From Silanimonas sp. (GTDB taxonomy: Bacteria; Pseudomonadota; Gammaproteobacteria; Xanthomonadales; Xanthomonadaceae): a DNA stretch of 64,000 bases. The stretch's first letter is position 1. Each line of letters begins with the position of its first letter. The DNA is taken from assembly GCA_018334015.1 (NCBI GenBank), contig JAGXTI010000014.1, positions 62,001 through 126,000 of the forward strand, read 5' to 3'. This document shows positions 56,659 to 64,000 of the stretch, one piece after another. The notes under the pieces were generated by a model. That model had not been told where the DNA came from and made no database searches. It saw only the letters and a program-made list of their open reading frames with translations. The position numbers were made by a program, and so were the translations under genes.

Positions 56659-58680
56659 ATGCGCCCGCCCCCGCCGAGCCGCAAGCCGAAAGCGCCCCGG
56701 TTCCGTGTAAGCCTTTTCTTCATCGCCCTTGGCTGCGCGCTGGTTTTCCTGCTGCTGGCGGCGGCACCGGCCACGGCGGCGGGTGGGCAGCTGCAGGTCG
56801 AGCGGCTGTCGGCAGCGGCGGGGAGCGCCGAAGGCCTGAACCTGAGGTTTAGCGAACAAAAAGAGGGCGGCTTCAGCCTGCAGTTGCAGGTGCGCCAGGC
56901 GAGCCTGCCGGCGCTCGGGCGATCTTTCCGGGATCTCGAATGGTCCTGCACGGTGAGCCGTCTGCCCGGGCCTTGCGAGGGCCCGCTGCGCATCGCCGGC
57001 CGCGCGGCCGGTCGGCTGGCCGTCGATCTGGCGAGCCCGACGTCGGCGGAATGGCGGCAAGCAGGGCGCCGGCTCCATCTGCACGCACAGGGTGAGCGAT
57101 GGCAGCTCGATCTGACGAGGATCCCGCTGCGCTGGCTGGAGGCTCTCGGCCAAGCCCATTTTGGGGTTCTGGTGAACGCCGGTGAGCTCAGCGGTCGCCT
57201 GCACCTGCCCGCCGCCGGCCGCAGCGACTGGCGGGCGGAACTGCGGCTTGCCGGCCTGGGCTTCGACAGCCCCGACGGCACGCGTGCGGCGGCCGGTGTC
57301 GCGGCCCGCTTGGGCCTCGAAAGCCGGGGCGGGCGATTCGATCTGCGTGCCCACTGGGAAGCCGGCGAGGCCTTATTCGCGCCGTTCTACCTGCAAGCGC
57401 CGGCCGGGGGCATCGCGATCACGGCGCACTTCGACACCACCGGGCCGGATCTGCTGGTGCGGCACATGGAGTGGCGCGATGGCGAGCGCCTGCACCTGCG
57501 CGGCAGGGCCCGGCTCAGGCCTGAAGGCGAAGCACCTGAGCTGCGGTTCGAAGCGGAAAGCGGCGATCTGGGCGATCTGGCCACAGCCTATCTGGGCGGT
57601 GTGCTGGGCCCGCTGGGTCTGAGCGATGTTGCTCTGCAGGGCCGAGGGCGGATCCAGGTCGAGAGCGACAGCGAGGGTCTGGTGGCCTTCGATCTGGACT
57701 TGGACGCCGCCGCTGCCCGTGATCCCGGCGGGCGCTTCGCCCTCGAAGGGCTGCATGGCGGCCTGCACTGGTCGCGCCACAGCACGGTCGAAAGCGCCTT
57801 GCGCTGGCGTTCGGCGGCCCTGTACGGCGTCGGCCTCGATCCGGCCACGCTGAGCTTTCGCAGCCACGCCGGCCGGTTGGAACTGGTCGCGCCGGTGGCG
57901 ATCGGCCTGCTCGGCGGCGAACTGCGGCTGGCCCAGCTGGGCTGGCAGCCGGCGCAATCCGGAGCGGTGGCCCGCAGCCGACTTGGCCTGTCTCTGCACC
58001 GGATCGATCTGGCCCTGCTGTCCCGGCAGTTCGGTTGGCCGCCGTTCGAAGGGCAGTTGTCCGGCAGCTTGCCGGAGGCGAGCTATGCCGATGGCCGGCT
58101 GCTGTTCGCCGGTGGCCTGCGCATGGACCTGTTCGGCGGCAGCGTGCGGATCGACGATCTGGCCCTGGAGCGGCCGTTCGGGGTCGCCCCGTCGCTGGCG
58201 GCCGATGTCCGTTTCGACGACATCGATCTGGCCCCGCTGACCCGCGCTTTCGGTTTCGGCGAGATCACCGGCCGGCTCGATGGCCGCATCCGCGACCTGC
58301 GCCTGCTGGATTGGACGCCGGTGGCCTTCGATGCCCGCCTGCACAGCGACCGCCAATGGCCGGGTCGGCGGCGGATCAGCCAGCGCGCCGTGCAGGATAT
58401 TTCGGCAATGGGCGGTGGCGGGCTGGCCGCCGGTCTGCAGACCCGCCTGCTGCGCGCCTTCGACGACTTCGGCTACGAGCGTATCGCCATCGGCTGCGTG
58501 CTGCGCGACCACGTCTGCCGGATGAGCGGCATCGCTCGGCGCGGCGAGGGTTTTCTGATCGTCCAGGGCCGCGGCCTGCCGCGGCTCGACGTGGTCGGCT
58601 TCCGTCGCGATGTGGATTGGCCGACCCTGCTGCAGCGCCTGCAGGGTGCGACCCGACCCGGTGGCATCCGCATCGATTGA
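56659..58680 (+). CDS. ydbH: YdbH-family intermembrane phospholipid transport protein
   Basis: A 673-residue AsmA-like protein with one N-terminal membrane segment (residues about 17-40), then a long periplasmic beta-repeat region. The C-terminal YdbH domain includes LERPFGVAPSLAADVRFDDIDLAPLTRAFGFGEITGRLDGRIRDLRLLDW and a late pair of cysteines (IGCVLRDHVCRMSG). E. coli YdbH works with TamB and YhdP in moving phospholipid to the outer membrane. Its partner ydbL follows. The ATG at 56659 has a GACGAGG site; an ATG at 56626 is in frame but extends into the divergent gene. Confidence 0.85.
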   Translation: MRPPPPSRKPKAPRFRVSLFFIALGCALVFLLLAAAPATAAGGQLQVERLSAAAGSAEGLNLRFSEQKEGGFSLQLQVRQASLPALGRSFRDLEWSCTVSRLPGPCEGPLRIAGRAAGRLAVDLASPTSAEWRQAGRRLHLHAQGERWQLDLTRIPLRWLEALGQAHFGVLVNAGELSGRLHLPAAGRSDWRAELRLAGLGFDSPDGTRAAAGVAARLGLESRGGRFDLRAHWEAGEALFAPFYLQAPAGGIAITAHFDTTGPDLLVRHMEWRDGERLHLRGRARLRPEGEAPELRFEAESGDLGDLATAYLGGVLGPLGLSDVALQGRGRIQVESDSEGLVAFDLDLDAAAARDPGGRFALEGLHGGLHWSRHSTVESALRWRSAALYGVGLDPATLSFRSHAGRLELVAPVAIGLLGGELRLAQLGWQPAQSGAVARSRLGLSLHRIDLALLSRQFGWPPFEGQLSGSLPEASYADGRLLFAGGLRMDLFGGSVRIDDLALERPFGVAPSLAADVRFDDIDLAPLTRAFGFGEITGRLDGRIRDLRLLDWTPVAFDARLHSDRQWPGRRRISQRAVQDISAMGGGGLAAGLQTRLLRAFDDFGYERIAIGCVLRDHVCRMSGIARRGEGFLIVQGRGLPRLDVVGFRRDVDWPTLLQRLQGATRPGGIRID

Positions 58681-58749
58681 TGGTGCCGTCGGCACCCGTT
58701 CAGCACGGCCTCGCTATAGCATCGCGGCATCGCCCCGAGGAGAACGCCG

Positions 58750-59370
58750 ATGCGCCGTCTCGCCCTGCTGCTGCCCAGCCTGCTGCTGGCCGCCTGCGTG
58801 ACCATCAATGTCTATTTCCCGGCCGCCGAAGCGCAACGCGCGGCCGAGATCTTCGTCGAGGACGTGCTGGGCGCGCCGCCGGCCGGAAGCGGAACCGCAC
58901 CTCGCCCGGAGGGCGGCAGCAGCGCGGCCCTGCCGCCGGCAGCCCCGAGCCTCGTCCGGGTCTGGCGCTTCGATCCGGTGGGCTTCTTCATCGGCAGTGC
59001 GCTGGCCCAGGAGGCCGTCGACATCCGCATCCGCACCCCGGCCATCCAGGCCATCCAGCAGCGCATGGCCGATCGCTTCGCGTCAACGCTGGCGCCGCTG
59101 TTCGAGAGCGGGGCCCTGGGTTTTGGCAACGATGGCCTCGTGGTGCTGCGCGATCCGGCGCGGGTGCCTTTGGCGCAGCGCACGGCGGCGGCGCAGGCGG
59201 TGGCCGACGAGAACCGCGACCGCCGCGCGGTCTACCGCGAGATCGCGGTGGCCAATGGCCGCCCGGAATGGGAGGAAGCGATCCGCCAGACCTTCGCCCG
59301 CGAATGGATCGCCCAGGCCCGGCCGGGCTGGTGGTTCCAGGACAGCACCGGGGCTTGGAAGCAGAAGTGA
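58750..59370 (+). CDS. ydbL: YdbL/DUF1318 lipoprotein
   Basis: A 206-residue lipoprotein with the lipobox LLAAC and the conserved start VTINVYFPAAEAQRAAEIFVEDV. The DUF1318 core near the C-terminus holds NRDRRAVYREIAVANGRPEWEEAIRQTFAREWI. In E. coli ydbH-ynbE-ydbL are one operon; here a single protein combines the lipid anchor and the DUF1318 domain. A Pro/Gly-rich linker separates the two parts. It overlaps rlmD by GTGA. Confidence 0.83.
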   Translation: MRRLALLLPSLLLAACVTINVYFPAAEAQRAAEIFVEDVLGAPPAGSGTAPRPEGGSSAALPPAAPSLVRVWRFDPVGFFIGSALAQEAVDIRIRTPAIQAIQQRMADRFASTLAPLFESGALGFGNDGLVVLRDPARVPLAQRTAAAQAVADENRDRRAVYREIAVANGRPEWEEAIRQTFAREWIAQARPGWWFQDSTGAWKQK

Positions 59371-60770
59371 AGCGGCAGCGACTGGACCCTGATTTCGAGA
59401 TCCGCATCGACGACCTGAGCCACGACGGCCGCGGTGTCGGCCGTCGCGAGGGCAAGGCGGTGTTCGTGGCCGGGGCACTGCCCGGTGAACGTGTGCGGGC
59501 GAGGCAGACGGCGAAGAGCCGCCACTTCGACGAGGCCGTGGCTTTCGAGGTGCTCGAGGCTTCGCCGGATCGTGTCGCGCCGCGTTGCCCGCACTTCGGC
59601 GTGTGCGGTGGCTGCGTGCTGCAGCATCTCGATGAAGCCAAGCAGATCGAGGCCAAGGCCCGGGTGCTGCGCGAGACCATGATGCGCATCGGCGGCATCG
59701 AACCGAAGCAGTGGTTCGAACCGATCCGCGACGCGCAGTGGGGCTACCGGCGCAAGGGCCGGCTGTCGGTGCGCTGGGTCGAGAAGAAGGGCAGGGTGCT
59801 GGTCGGCTTCCGCGAGCAGGACCCGCGTTTTGTGGCCGATCTCGGTGAATGCCACACGGTGATCCCGGCCATCGGCCAGCGGCTGCCGGCGCTCGCGGCG
59901 CTGGTGGCCTCGCTCGATGCCCGCCGCAGCATCCCGCAGATCGAGTTCATCGCCGGCGATGGCGCGCCGCCCGGATCGGTGGATCGCAACGCGGCCCGCG
60001 AGAACGGCGTGGTCGCTCTGGTGTTTAGGCATCTTGAGCCTTTGAACGAGGGCGACCGCGCAAAGCTGCTGGCCTTTGCGCAAGGCGAGGGCATGGCGCT
60101 GTTCCTGCAGCCGGGCGGCCTCGACAGCGTGACGCCGCTGTGGCCGGAGCAGGTCGATCTGCACTTCGAGCTTGCGCCCAGCGCACCCGAGCGGAATCCC
60201 GGAGCTGCGGACAATGCCGACCGCAGCGTCCGCCTCGATTTCCGGCCGCTCGATTTCATCCAGGTCAATGCCGGCCTGAACCGGAAGATGATCGCGCGGG
60301 CCATCGAACTGCTGGCCCTGAAGCCCGGCGAACGGCTGCTCGATCTGTTCTGCGGCCTCGGCAATTTCACTCTGCCGATCGCGAAGCTGGGCCACGAGGT
60401 TGTCGGTGTCGAGGGCGATGCCGGCCTCGTGGCGCGGGCGCGCCAGAACGCCGAGAGCAACGCGCTGCCGAACGCGCGCTTCTTCGCCGCCGATCTCACC
60501 AAGGACCTCTCGGGCGAGCCGTGGATGCAGGGCGGCTTCGACAAACTGCTGATCGACCCGCCGCGCGCCGGTGCCGCCGAGGTGCTGGCCCAGCTGCCGC
60601 TGAAGGGCATCCCGCGGATCGTCTACGTCAGCTGCCACCCAGGTTCCTTGGCGCGCGACGCTGGCTTCCTCGTCAAGGAGCGCGGCTACACCCTGCTCGG
60701 TGCCGGCGTGATGGACATGTTCCCGCACACCGCGCACGTCGAGTCGATCGCCGTGTTCGAGCGCCGCTGA
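59367..60770 (+). CDS. rlmD: 23S rRNA (uracil-1939-C5)-methyltransferase RlmD
   Basis: A 467-residue SAM enzyme. It has an N-terminal TRAM domain (IDDLSHDGRGVGRREGKAVFVAGALPGE) and four iron-sulfur cysteines (CPHFGVCGGC, plus Cys in LGECHTV). The Rossmann motif LLDLFCGLGNFTLPIA and the catalytic Cys in IVYVSCHPGSLARD are intact. It starts with GTG inside the ydbL stop. Confidence 0.96.
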   Translation: MKRQRLDPDFEIRIDDLSHDGRGVGRREGKAVFVAGALPGERVRARQTAKSRHFDEAVAFEVLEASPDRVAPRCPHFGVCGGCVLQHLDEAKQIEAKARVLRETMMRIGGIEPKQWFEPIRDAQWGYRRKGRLSVRWVEKKGRVLVGFREQDPRFVADLGECHTVIPAIGQRLPALAALVASLDARRSIPQIEFIAGDGAPPGSVDRNAARENGVVALVFRHLEPLNEGDRAKLLAFAQGEGMALFLQPGGLDSVTPLWPEQVDLHFELAPSAPERNPGAADNADRSVRLDFRPLDFIQVNAGLNRKMIARAIELLALKPGERLLDLFCGLGNFTLPIAKLGHEVVGVEGDAGLVARARQNAESNALPNARFFAADLTKDLSGEPWMQGGFDKLLIDPPRAGAAEVLAQLPLKGIPRIVYVSCHPGSLARDAGFLVKERGYTLLGAGVMDMFPHTAHVESIAVFERR

Positions 60771-61297
60771 TGGGCATCGAGATCGAACGCAAGTTCCTGG
60801 TGGTCGGCGAGGCCTGGCGTGCGCAGGTGAGCCGCCGCCAGCGCATGGCGCAGGGCTACCTCAACGATGCCGCCGCGCTCGAGGCCGGCGCGCAGCAGGT
60901 GTCGGTGCGGGTGCGCATCGCCGGCGAGCGGGCAGCGCTGAACCTGAAATCGCGCGAGCTCGGCGCCTCGCGGCAGGAGTTCGAGTACGCCATTCCGCTG
61001 GCCGATGCCGAAGTCCTGCTCGCCCTCTGCGTCGGCGGCGTGATCGACAAGACCCGGCATTACGTCGAGCATGGCGGGCACCTCTGGGAGATCGACGAGT
61101 TCCATGGCGACAACGCCGGGCTGATCGTCGCCGAGATCGAACTTTCCGCCGTGGACGAGGCCTTCGAGCGGCCGCCCTGGCTGGGTGCCGAAGTGACCGA
61201 GCTCAGCCCTTATTACAACCTGGCCCTGGCGTCCTACCCCTACTCGCGTTGGAGCGCCGAGGACCGGCGCCCCGGCGCAGGCGAGAGGCAGGGCTGA
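60770..61297 (+). CDS. CYTH-domain triphosphate tunnel protein
   Basis: A 175-residue CYTH protein. The EIERKFLV motif is at residues 4-11, followed by the basic RVRIAGERAALNLKSR and the acidic LWEIDEFHGDNAGLIVAEIEL strands lining the tunnel. Relatives include inorganic triphosphatases and class IV adenylate cyclases. Without an HD or CHAD domain, triphosphatase is more likely. Its ATG shares an A with the rlmD stop (TGATG). Confidence 0.9.
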   Translation: MGIEIERKFLVVGEAWRAQVSRRQRMAQGYLNDAAALEAGAQQVSVRVRIAGERAALNLKSRELGASRQEFEYAIPLADAEVLLALCVGGVIDKTRHYVEHGGHLWEIDEFHGDNAGLIVAEIELSAVDEAFERPPWLGAEVTELSPYYNLALASYPYSRWSAEDRRPGAGERQG

Positions 61298-61335
61298 GCC
61301 GGCTCAGCTGTCGAACAGCGCGACACCGATCCAGC

Positions 61336-61995
61336 TCAGTGGACCAGGCCCCGGCGGATGGCGTAGCGAACGACCTCGGCCGCGTTGCGGACCTCAAGCT
61401 TCCCGAGCACGCGGGCGCGGTGGTTTTCGGCGGTCTTCGTGCTGATGCCGAGTCGGCGGGCGATCTCCTTGGTCGTGAGGCCTTCGGCGATCAGGTGGAA
61501 GACTTCGCGTTCCCTCGCGGTGAGGTTGCGATAGGGGTCCTCGATGGGCCGCCCGGGCTGCTGCAGTTGCAACGCCAGGATTCGGCTGGCCTCCGGACTG
61601 AAGTGGCCGAGGCCACGCGCGACGTTGCGGATCGCGTCGATCAGTTCACTGGCCGAGCTGTCCTTGAGCATGAAGCCGGCCGCGCCCGCCCGCACGGCTT
61701 GCAACAGGTATTCCTCGTCGTCGTGCATGGTGAGCACCAGGCTGCGCGTCAGCGGGCAGAGCTCGCGCAGGCGACGCACCACCTCGAGGCCGCCAAGCCC
61801 GGGCATCGAAAGGTCGATCACGGCGACGTCCGGGTTGCGCTCGGCGCACATCGCGAGCGCCTGGTGGCCGTCGGACGCCTGCGCGACCACCTGGCAGCAG
61901 TCCGCAGCGACCAGCACGGCCACCAGGCTCTCGCGCACGAGCTGGTGGTCGTCGGCGATCAGCACGCGGATGGCGGCTTTTGGAGCCTTGCTCAT
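61336..61995 (-). CDS. NarL/FixJ-type response regulator
   Basis: A 219-residue response regulator. The receiver has acidic pair Asp15/Asp16, phospho-acceptor Asp61 (VAVIDLSMPG) and Lys in GFMLKDSSASEL. A LuxR-type HTH follows at residues about 149-210 (LTAREREVFHLIAEGLTTKEIARRLGIS). Its start overlaps the kinase gene stop by 4 nt, so the pair are cognate. Targets are unknown. Confidence 0.94.
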   Translation of the reverse strand: MSKAPKAAIRVLIADDHQLVRESLVAVLVAADCCQVVAQASDGHQALAMCAERNPDVAVIDLSMPGLGGLEVVRRLRELCPLTRSLVLTMHDDEEYLLQAVRAGAAGFMLKDSSASELIDAIRNVARGLGHFSPEASRILALQLQQPGRPIEDPYRNLTAREREVFHLIAEGLTTKEIARRLGISTKTAENHRARVLGKLEVRNAAEVVRYAIRRGLVH

Positions 61996-62750
61996 TCGTC
62001 GAGTGTGACAGGTCTGGCCGGCAGCGGTACATCAAGCCTGACCTGTGTACCAGCACCGCTCCGCGACACGAAGCGCAGCGTGCCACCATGCAGGGCCACG
62101 CGTTCTCGCATGGTCGCGAGGCCGGTGCTGGTTCCCGTGCCGGCGGCTTCGAGGGCCGCCATCGGGTCGAACCCGCACCCGTCGTCCCAGGCATCGAAGC
62201 GCAGGTGGCCTCCGGTCACCGAGAGGCGAAATCCGGCATGCCGCGCGTTGGCGTGGCGGACGGTGTTCGTGAGGGCTTCCTGCGCGAGGCGGAACACGAG
62301 CGTCCGGGTGTCCTCGTCGAACGCTGGCACCTCGTCGGCATCGACGTCCACGGTGAGTCCGGCCGGTCCTCCGAGGGTCCTTGCGAGCCAGCGCAATGCG
62401 GGCAGGAGGCCGAGATCGTCCAGCACCTGCGGGCGAAGCAATCGCGACAGGCCACGCATCTCCGCCAAGGTGCGGTCGCACAGGGCCACCGCCTCCGCCA
62501 AGCGCATCGCCACCTCGCCACCGACCTCGTCGTCCGCGAGCATCAGCTGGTGCCTGAGCGCCGTGAGGTTCTGGCCAAGCCCGTCGTGCAGGTCACGGGC
62601 GAGGCGGCGGCGCTCGTCCTCTTGCACGCGGAAGATCGACCGTGCGAGCCGCTGGAACCGCACCTGGTTGGCTTCCAGCCGGGCGACCAGATCGGCGTAG
62701 TCGCGGCGCAGCCGGAGAAGGTCTCCGATGTCACCGTCGGTCGCACTCAT
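61992..62750 (-). CDS. Soluble histidine kinase (HisKA_3 / NarX-type)
   Basis: A 252-residue kinase with no membrane segment. A short coiled-coil N-terminus leads to the HisKA_3 box with His55 in RRLARDLHDGLGQN. The HATPase has the N-box RLAQEALTNTVRHANA and the G-boxes DDGCGFDP and GTGTSTGLATMRERV. It lacks any sensor domain, so input must come from another protein, most likely the TPR protein encoded directly upstream with a 4-nt overlap. Confidence 0.92.
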   Translation of the reverse strand: MSATDGDIGDLLRLRRDYADLVARLEANQVRFQRLARSIFRVQEDERRRLARDLHDGLGQNLTALRHQLMLADDEVGGEVAMRLAEAVALCDRTLAEMRGLSRLLRPQVLDDLGLLPALRWLARTLGGPAGLTVDVDADEVPAFDEDTRTLVFRLAQEALTNTVRHANARHAGFRLSVTGGHLRFDAWDDGCGFDPMAALEAAGTGTSTGLATMRERVALHGGTLRFVSRSGAGTQVRLDVPLPARPVTLDE

Positions 62751-64000
62751 CGCCCATCCCCGGCAGCCTGTGCGGCAAGGGCGTCCAGTGCCTCGCGACG
62801 GGCATAGCGTTGTGGCGATCCGATCAGTTCGTCGGCTTCGCGCAACGCCATTGCCGCCCTCTCGTGCTCGCCGGCGGCGAGGTGCATCCGGGCGCGGCGC
62901 TCGAGCCAGACCAGTTGCAGCGGCACATGGCCCGACTGGCGGACGACGTCGTCGAAAGCGGCATCCGGGTGGCGGAGGACGAGCATCCGGGCCTCGAGCT
63001 GCAGGGCACGGATGCCGGACCGGTCGGCCAGCGCGCCCGCTTCGACGGCGGCCTTGGCGGCCTCGTTCGCCCGGTCGGCGGCGGCGAGGGCGTGAGCCCG
63101 GAGCAGGGCCGCGATCGCCGCCTGTTCCGGCGATGCGGCCCCGGCGCCGCCCGGGAGAGCGTCGAGTGCGGCGATGGCCTCGTCGTGCTGGCCACGGGCC
63201 AGTGCGAGGCGGGCGGCGAGCAGGGCGGCATCGACCTGACCGCGCAGGTCGCCGCGCGACTCGAACAGACGGCGAGCGCGGCCAAGGCGGTGGGCGGCCT
63301 CATCGAGGCGGCCCTCGAGCAGGTCCAGTTCGACGAGGTTGCGCAGGCTGACGGCCGCTTCTTCCACCATCTGCAGCGATTCGGCTGCCGAGAGCGAGGC
63401 GTCGAGCGTCCGACGGGCGGCGCTCCAGTTGCCGCGGACGATGTCGAGCAGACCGAGGTTCTGGTCCACGCGCACGAGGCCGTTGCTGTCGTCGAGGCCG
63501 GCGAAGGTCTCCCGGGCCTGTCGCCAGAGGGCCTGTGCGTTCTCGTAGTCGCCGAGCTGGTGGTGGGCGAATCCGATGTTGTTGAGGCTCTCGGCGACGC
63601 CGAGCGGGTCGCCACTGCGCTCGCGGCTGCGCAGGCCACGGCGATAGGCCGCGAGCGCCGCCGCGTAGTCGCCCTGTTCCTCATGCAGCAGACCGAGTTC
63701 GTTCACCACGGCGGCCCGCCCGGCATCGTCGCCGAGTTCGGTGAACAGACGGCCCGCTTCCTCGAGGCGTTCCGCGGCGTCGGCGTGGCGGCCGCGGAGC
63801 AGGTCGATCTGGGCGAGGTTGCGCAGGCTGCTCGCCGTCCCACGCCGATCGCCGAGCTCGCGGCGCAGGGCCAGCGCGCTGGCGTACTGTTCCTCGGCAT
63901 CATCGATCTGCCCGAGCCGCGCATAGGCGACGCCGAGGGCATTCACGGTCTCGGCTTCACCCCGCTGATCCCGGGCGCGCTTGAACAGCACCAGGGCGCG
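62747..64000 (-). CDS. Tetratricopeptide-repeat protein (5' end beyond the window)
   Basis: At least 417 residues of back-to-back TPR units. Consensus positions are evident in repeats such as ALGVAYARLGQIDDAEEQY, NELGLLHEEQGDYAAALAAY and NNIGFAHHQLGDYENAQALW. The reading frame is still open at 64000, so the N-terminus, and any domain there, lies outside. It overlaps the kinase start by ATGA. In such arrangements the TPR protein may be the sensor for the soluble kinase. Confidence 0.88.
   Translation of the reverse strand, partial: RALVLFKRARDQRGEAETVNALGVAYARLGQIDDAEEQYASALALRRELGDRRGTASSLRNLAQIDLLRGRHADAAERLEEAGRLFTELGDDAGRAAVVNELGLLHEEQGDYAAALAAYRRGLRSRERSGDPLGVAESLNNIGFAHHQLGDYENAQALWRQARETFAGLDDSNGLVRVDQNLGLLDIVRGNWSAARRTLDASLSAAESLQMVEEAAVSLRNLVELDLLEGRLDEAAHRLGRARRLFESRGDLRGQVDAALLAARLALARGQHDEAIAALDALPGGAGAASPEQAAIAALLRAHALAAADRANEAAKAAVEAGALADRSGIRALQLEARMLVLRHPDAAFDDVVRQSGHVPLQLVWLERRARMHLAAGEHERAAMALREADELIGSPQRYARREALDALAAQAAGDGR

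Overview
The window is GC-rich chromosomal DNA from a gammaproteobacterium of the Xanthomonadales (Lysobacteraceae/Xanthomonadaceae) type. This rests on gene order: hupB, tRNA-Val, tRNA-Asp, ppiD; yceD, rpmF, fabH with no plsX between; fabF, pabB, pabC, mltG, tmk, holB, pilZ; rpoE, rseA, degP without rseB; DUF6165 beside heptosyltransferase and Kdo-kinase genes. The genus cannot be fixed from the window. Almost everything is core housekeeping DNA. There is no prophage, CRISPR array or defence island.

Layout. 1-2.7 kb: HU, two tRNAs and the PpiD periplasmic foldase. 2.7-7.8 kb: FabI; mltD-like, gloB, yafS-like, rnhA and dnaQ in the same neighbourhood as in E. coli; a PP2C phosphatase. 8-11.6 kb: tRNA-Ser(CGA), DUF6165, a GT9 heptosyltransferase, KdkA and a metallo-beta-lactamase-fold protein, i.e. 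a small LPS-core locus. 11.6-15.1 kb: SRP RNA, tRNA-Ser(GGA), dnaX, ybaB, recR and a HIT protein. 15.1-21.6 kb: Slp lipoprotein, the MoxR/DUF58/transglutaminase trio and a GT39-like membrane glycosyltransferase. 21.7-32.4 kb: one long, tightly overlapping yceD-to-pilZ cluster linking the large ribosomal subunit, fatty-acid synthesis, PABA synthesis, murein termination, dTMP kinase, DNA polymerase delta' and type IV pili. 32.4-40.1 kb: TesB, an amidase, a small hydrolase, RlmKL, a PmtA-like methyltransferase and an ABC exporter. 40.1-46.4 kb: PotFGHI polyamine importer and a FadB/FadJ-type enzyme. 46.5-54.8 kb: sigma-E, anti-sigma, DegP, then lepA, lepB, DUF4845, rnc, era, recO. 56-64 kb: an orphan REC-Hpt protein, YdbH/YdbL, RlmD, a CYTH protein and a TPR/histidine kinase/response regulator set.

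The unusual material lies in the three intergenic gaps longer than 400 bp (8.56-9.02, 34.37-34.81 and 54.82-55.96 kb). These share a modular repeat family. Module A can fold into a long hairpin; module B carries an invariant 42-nt hairpin core. The gap at 34.4 kb is a 385-bp element with perfect terminal inverted repeats. The gap at 54.8 kb starts with a wrecked IS630-type transposase tail. Both of these sit between TA dinucleotides inside CTAG, the target preference of IS630/Tc1-mariner elements. At 54.8 kb the insertion appears to have rebuilt the TAG stop codons of both flanking convergent genes. Several genes also carry a -10-like box only 6-9 nt from the start codon, suggesting leaderless transcripts.
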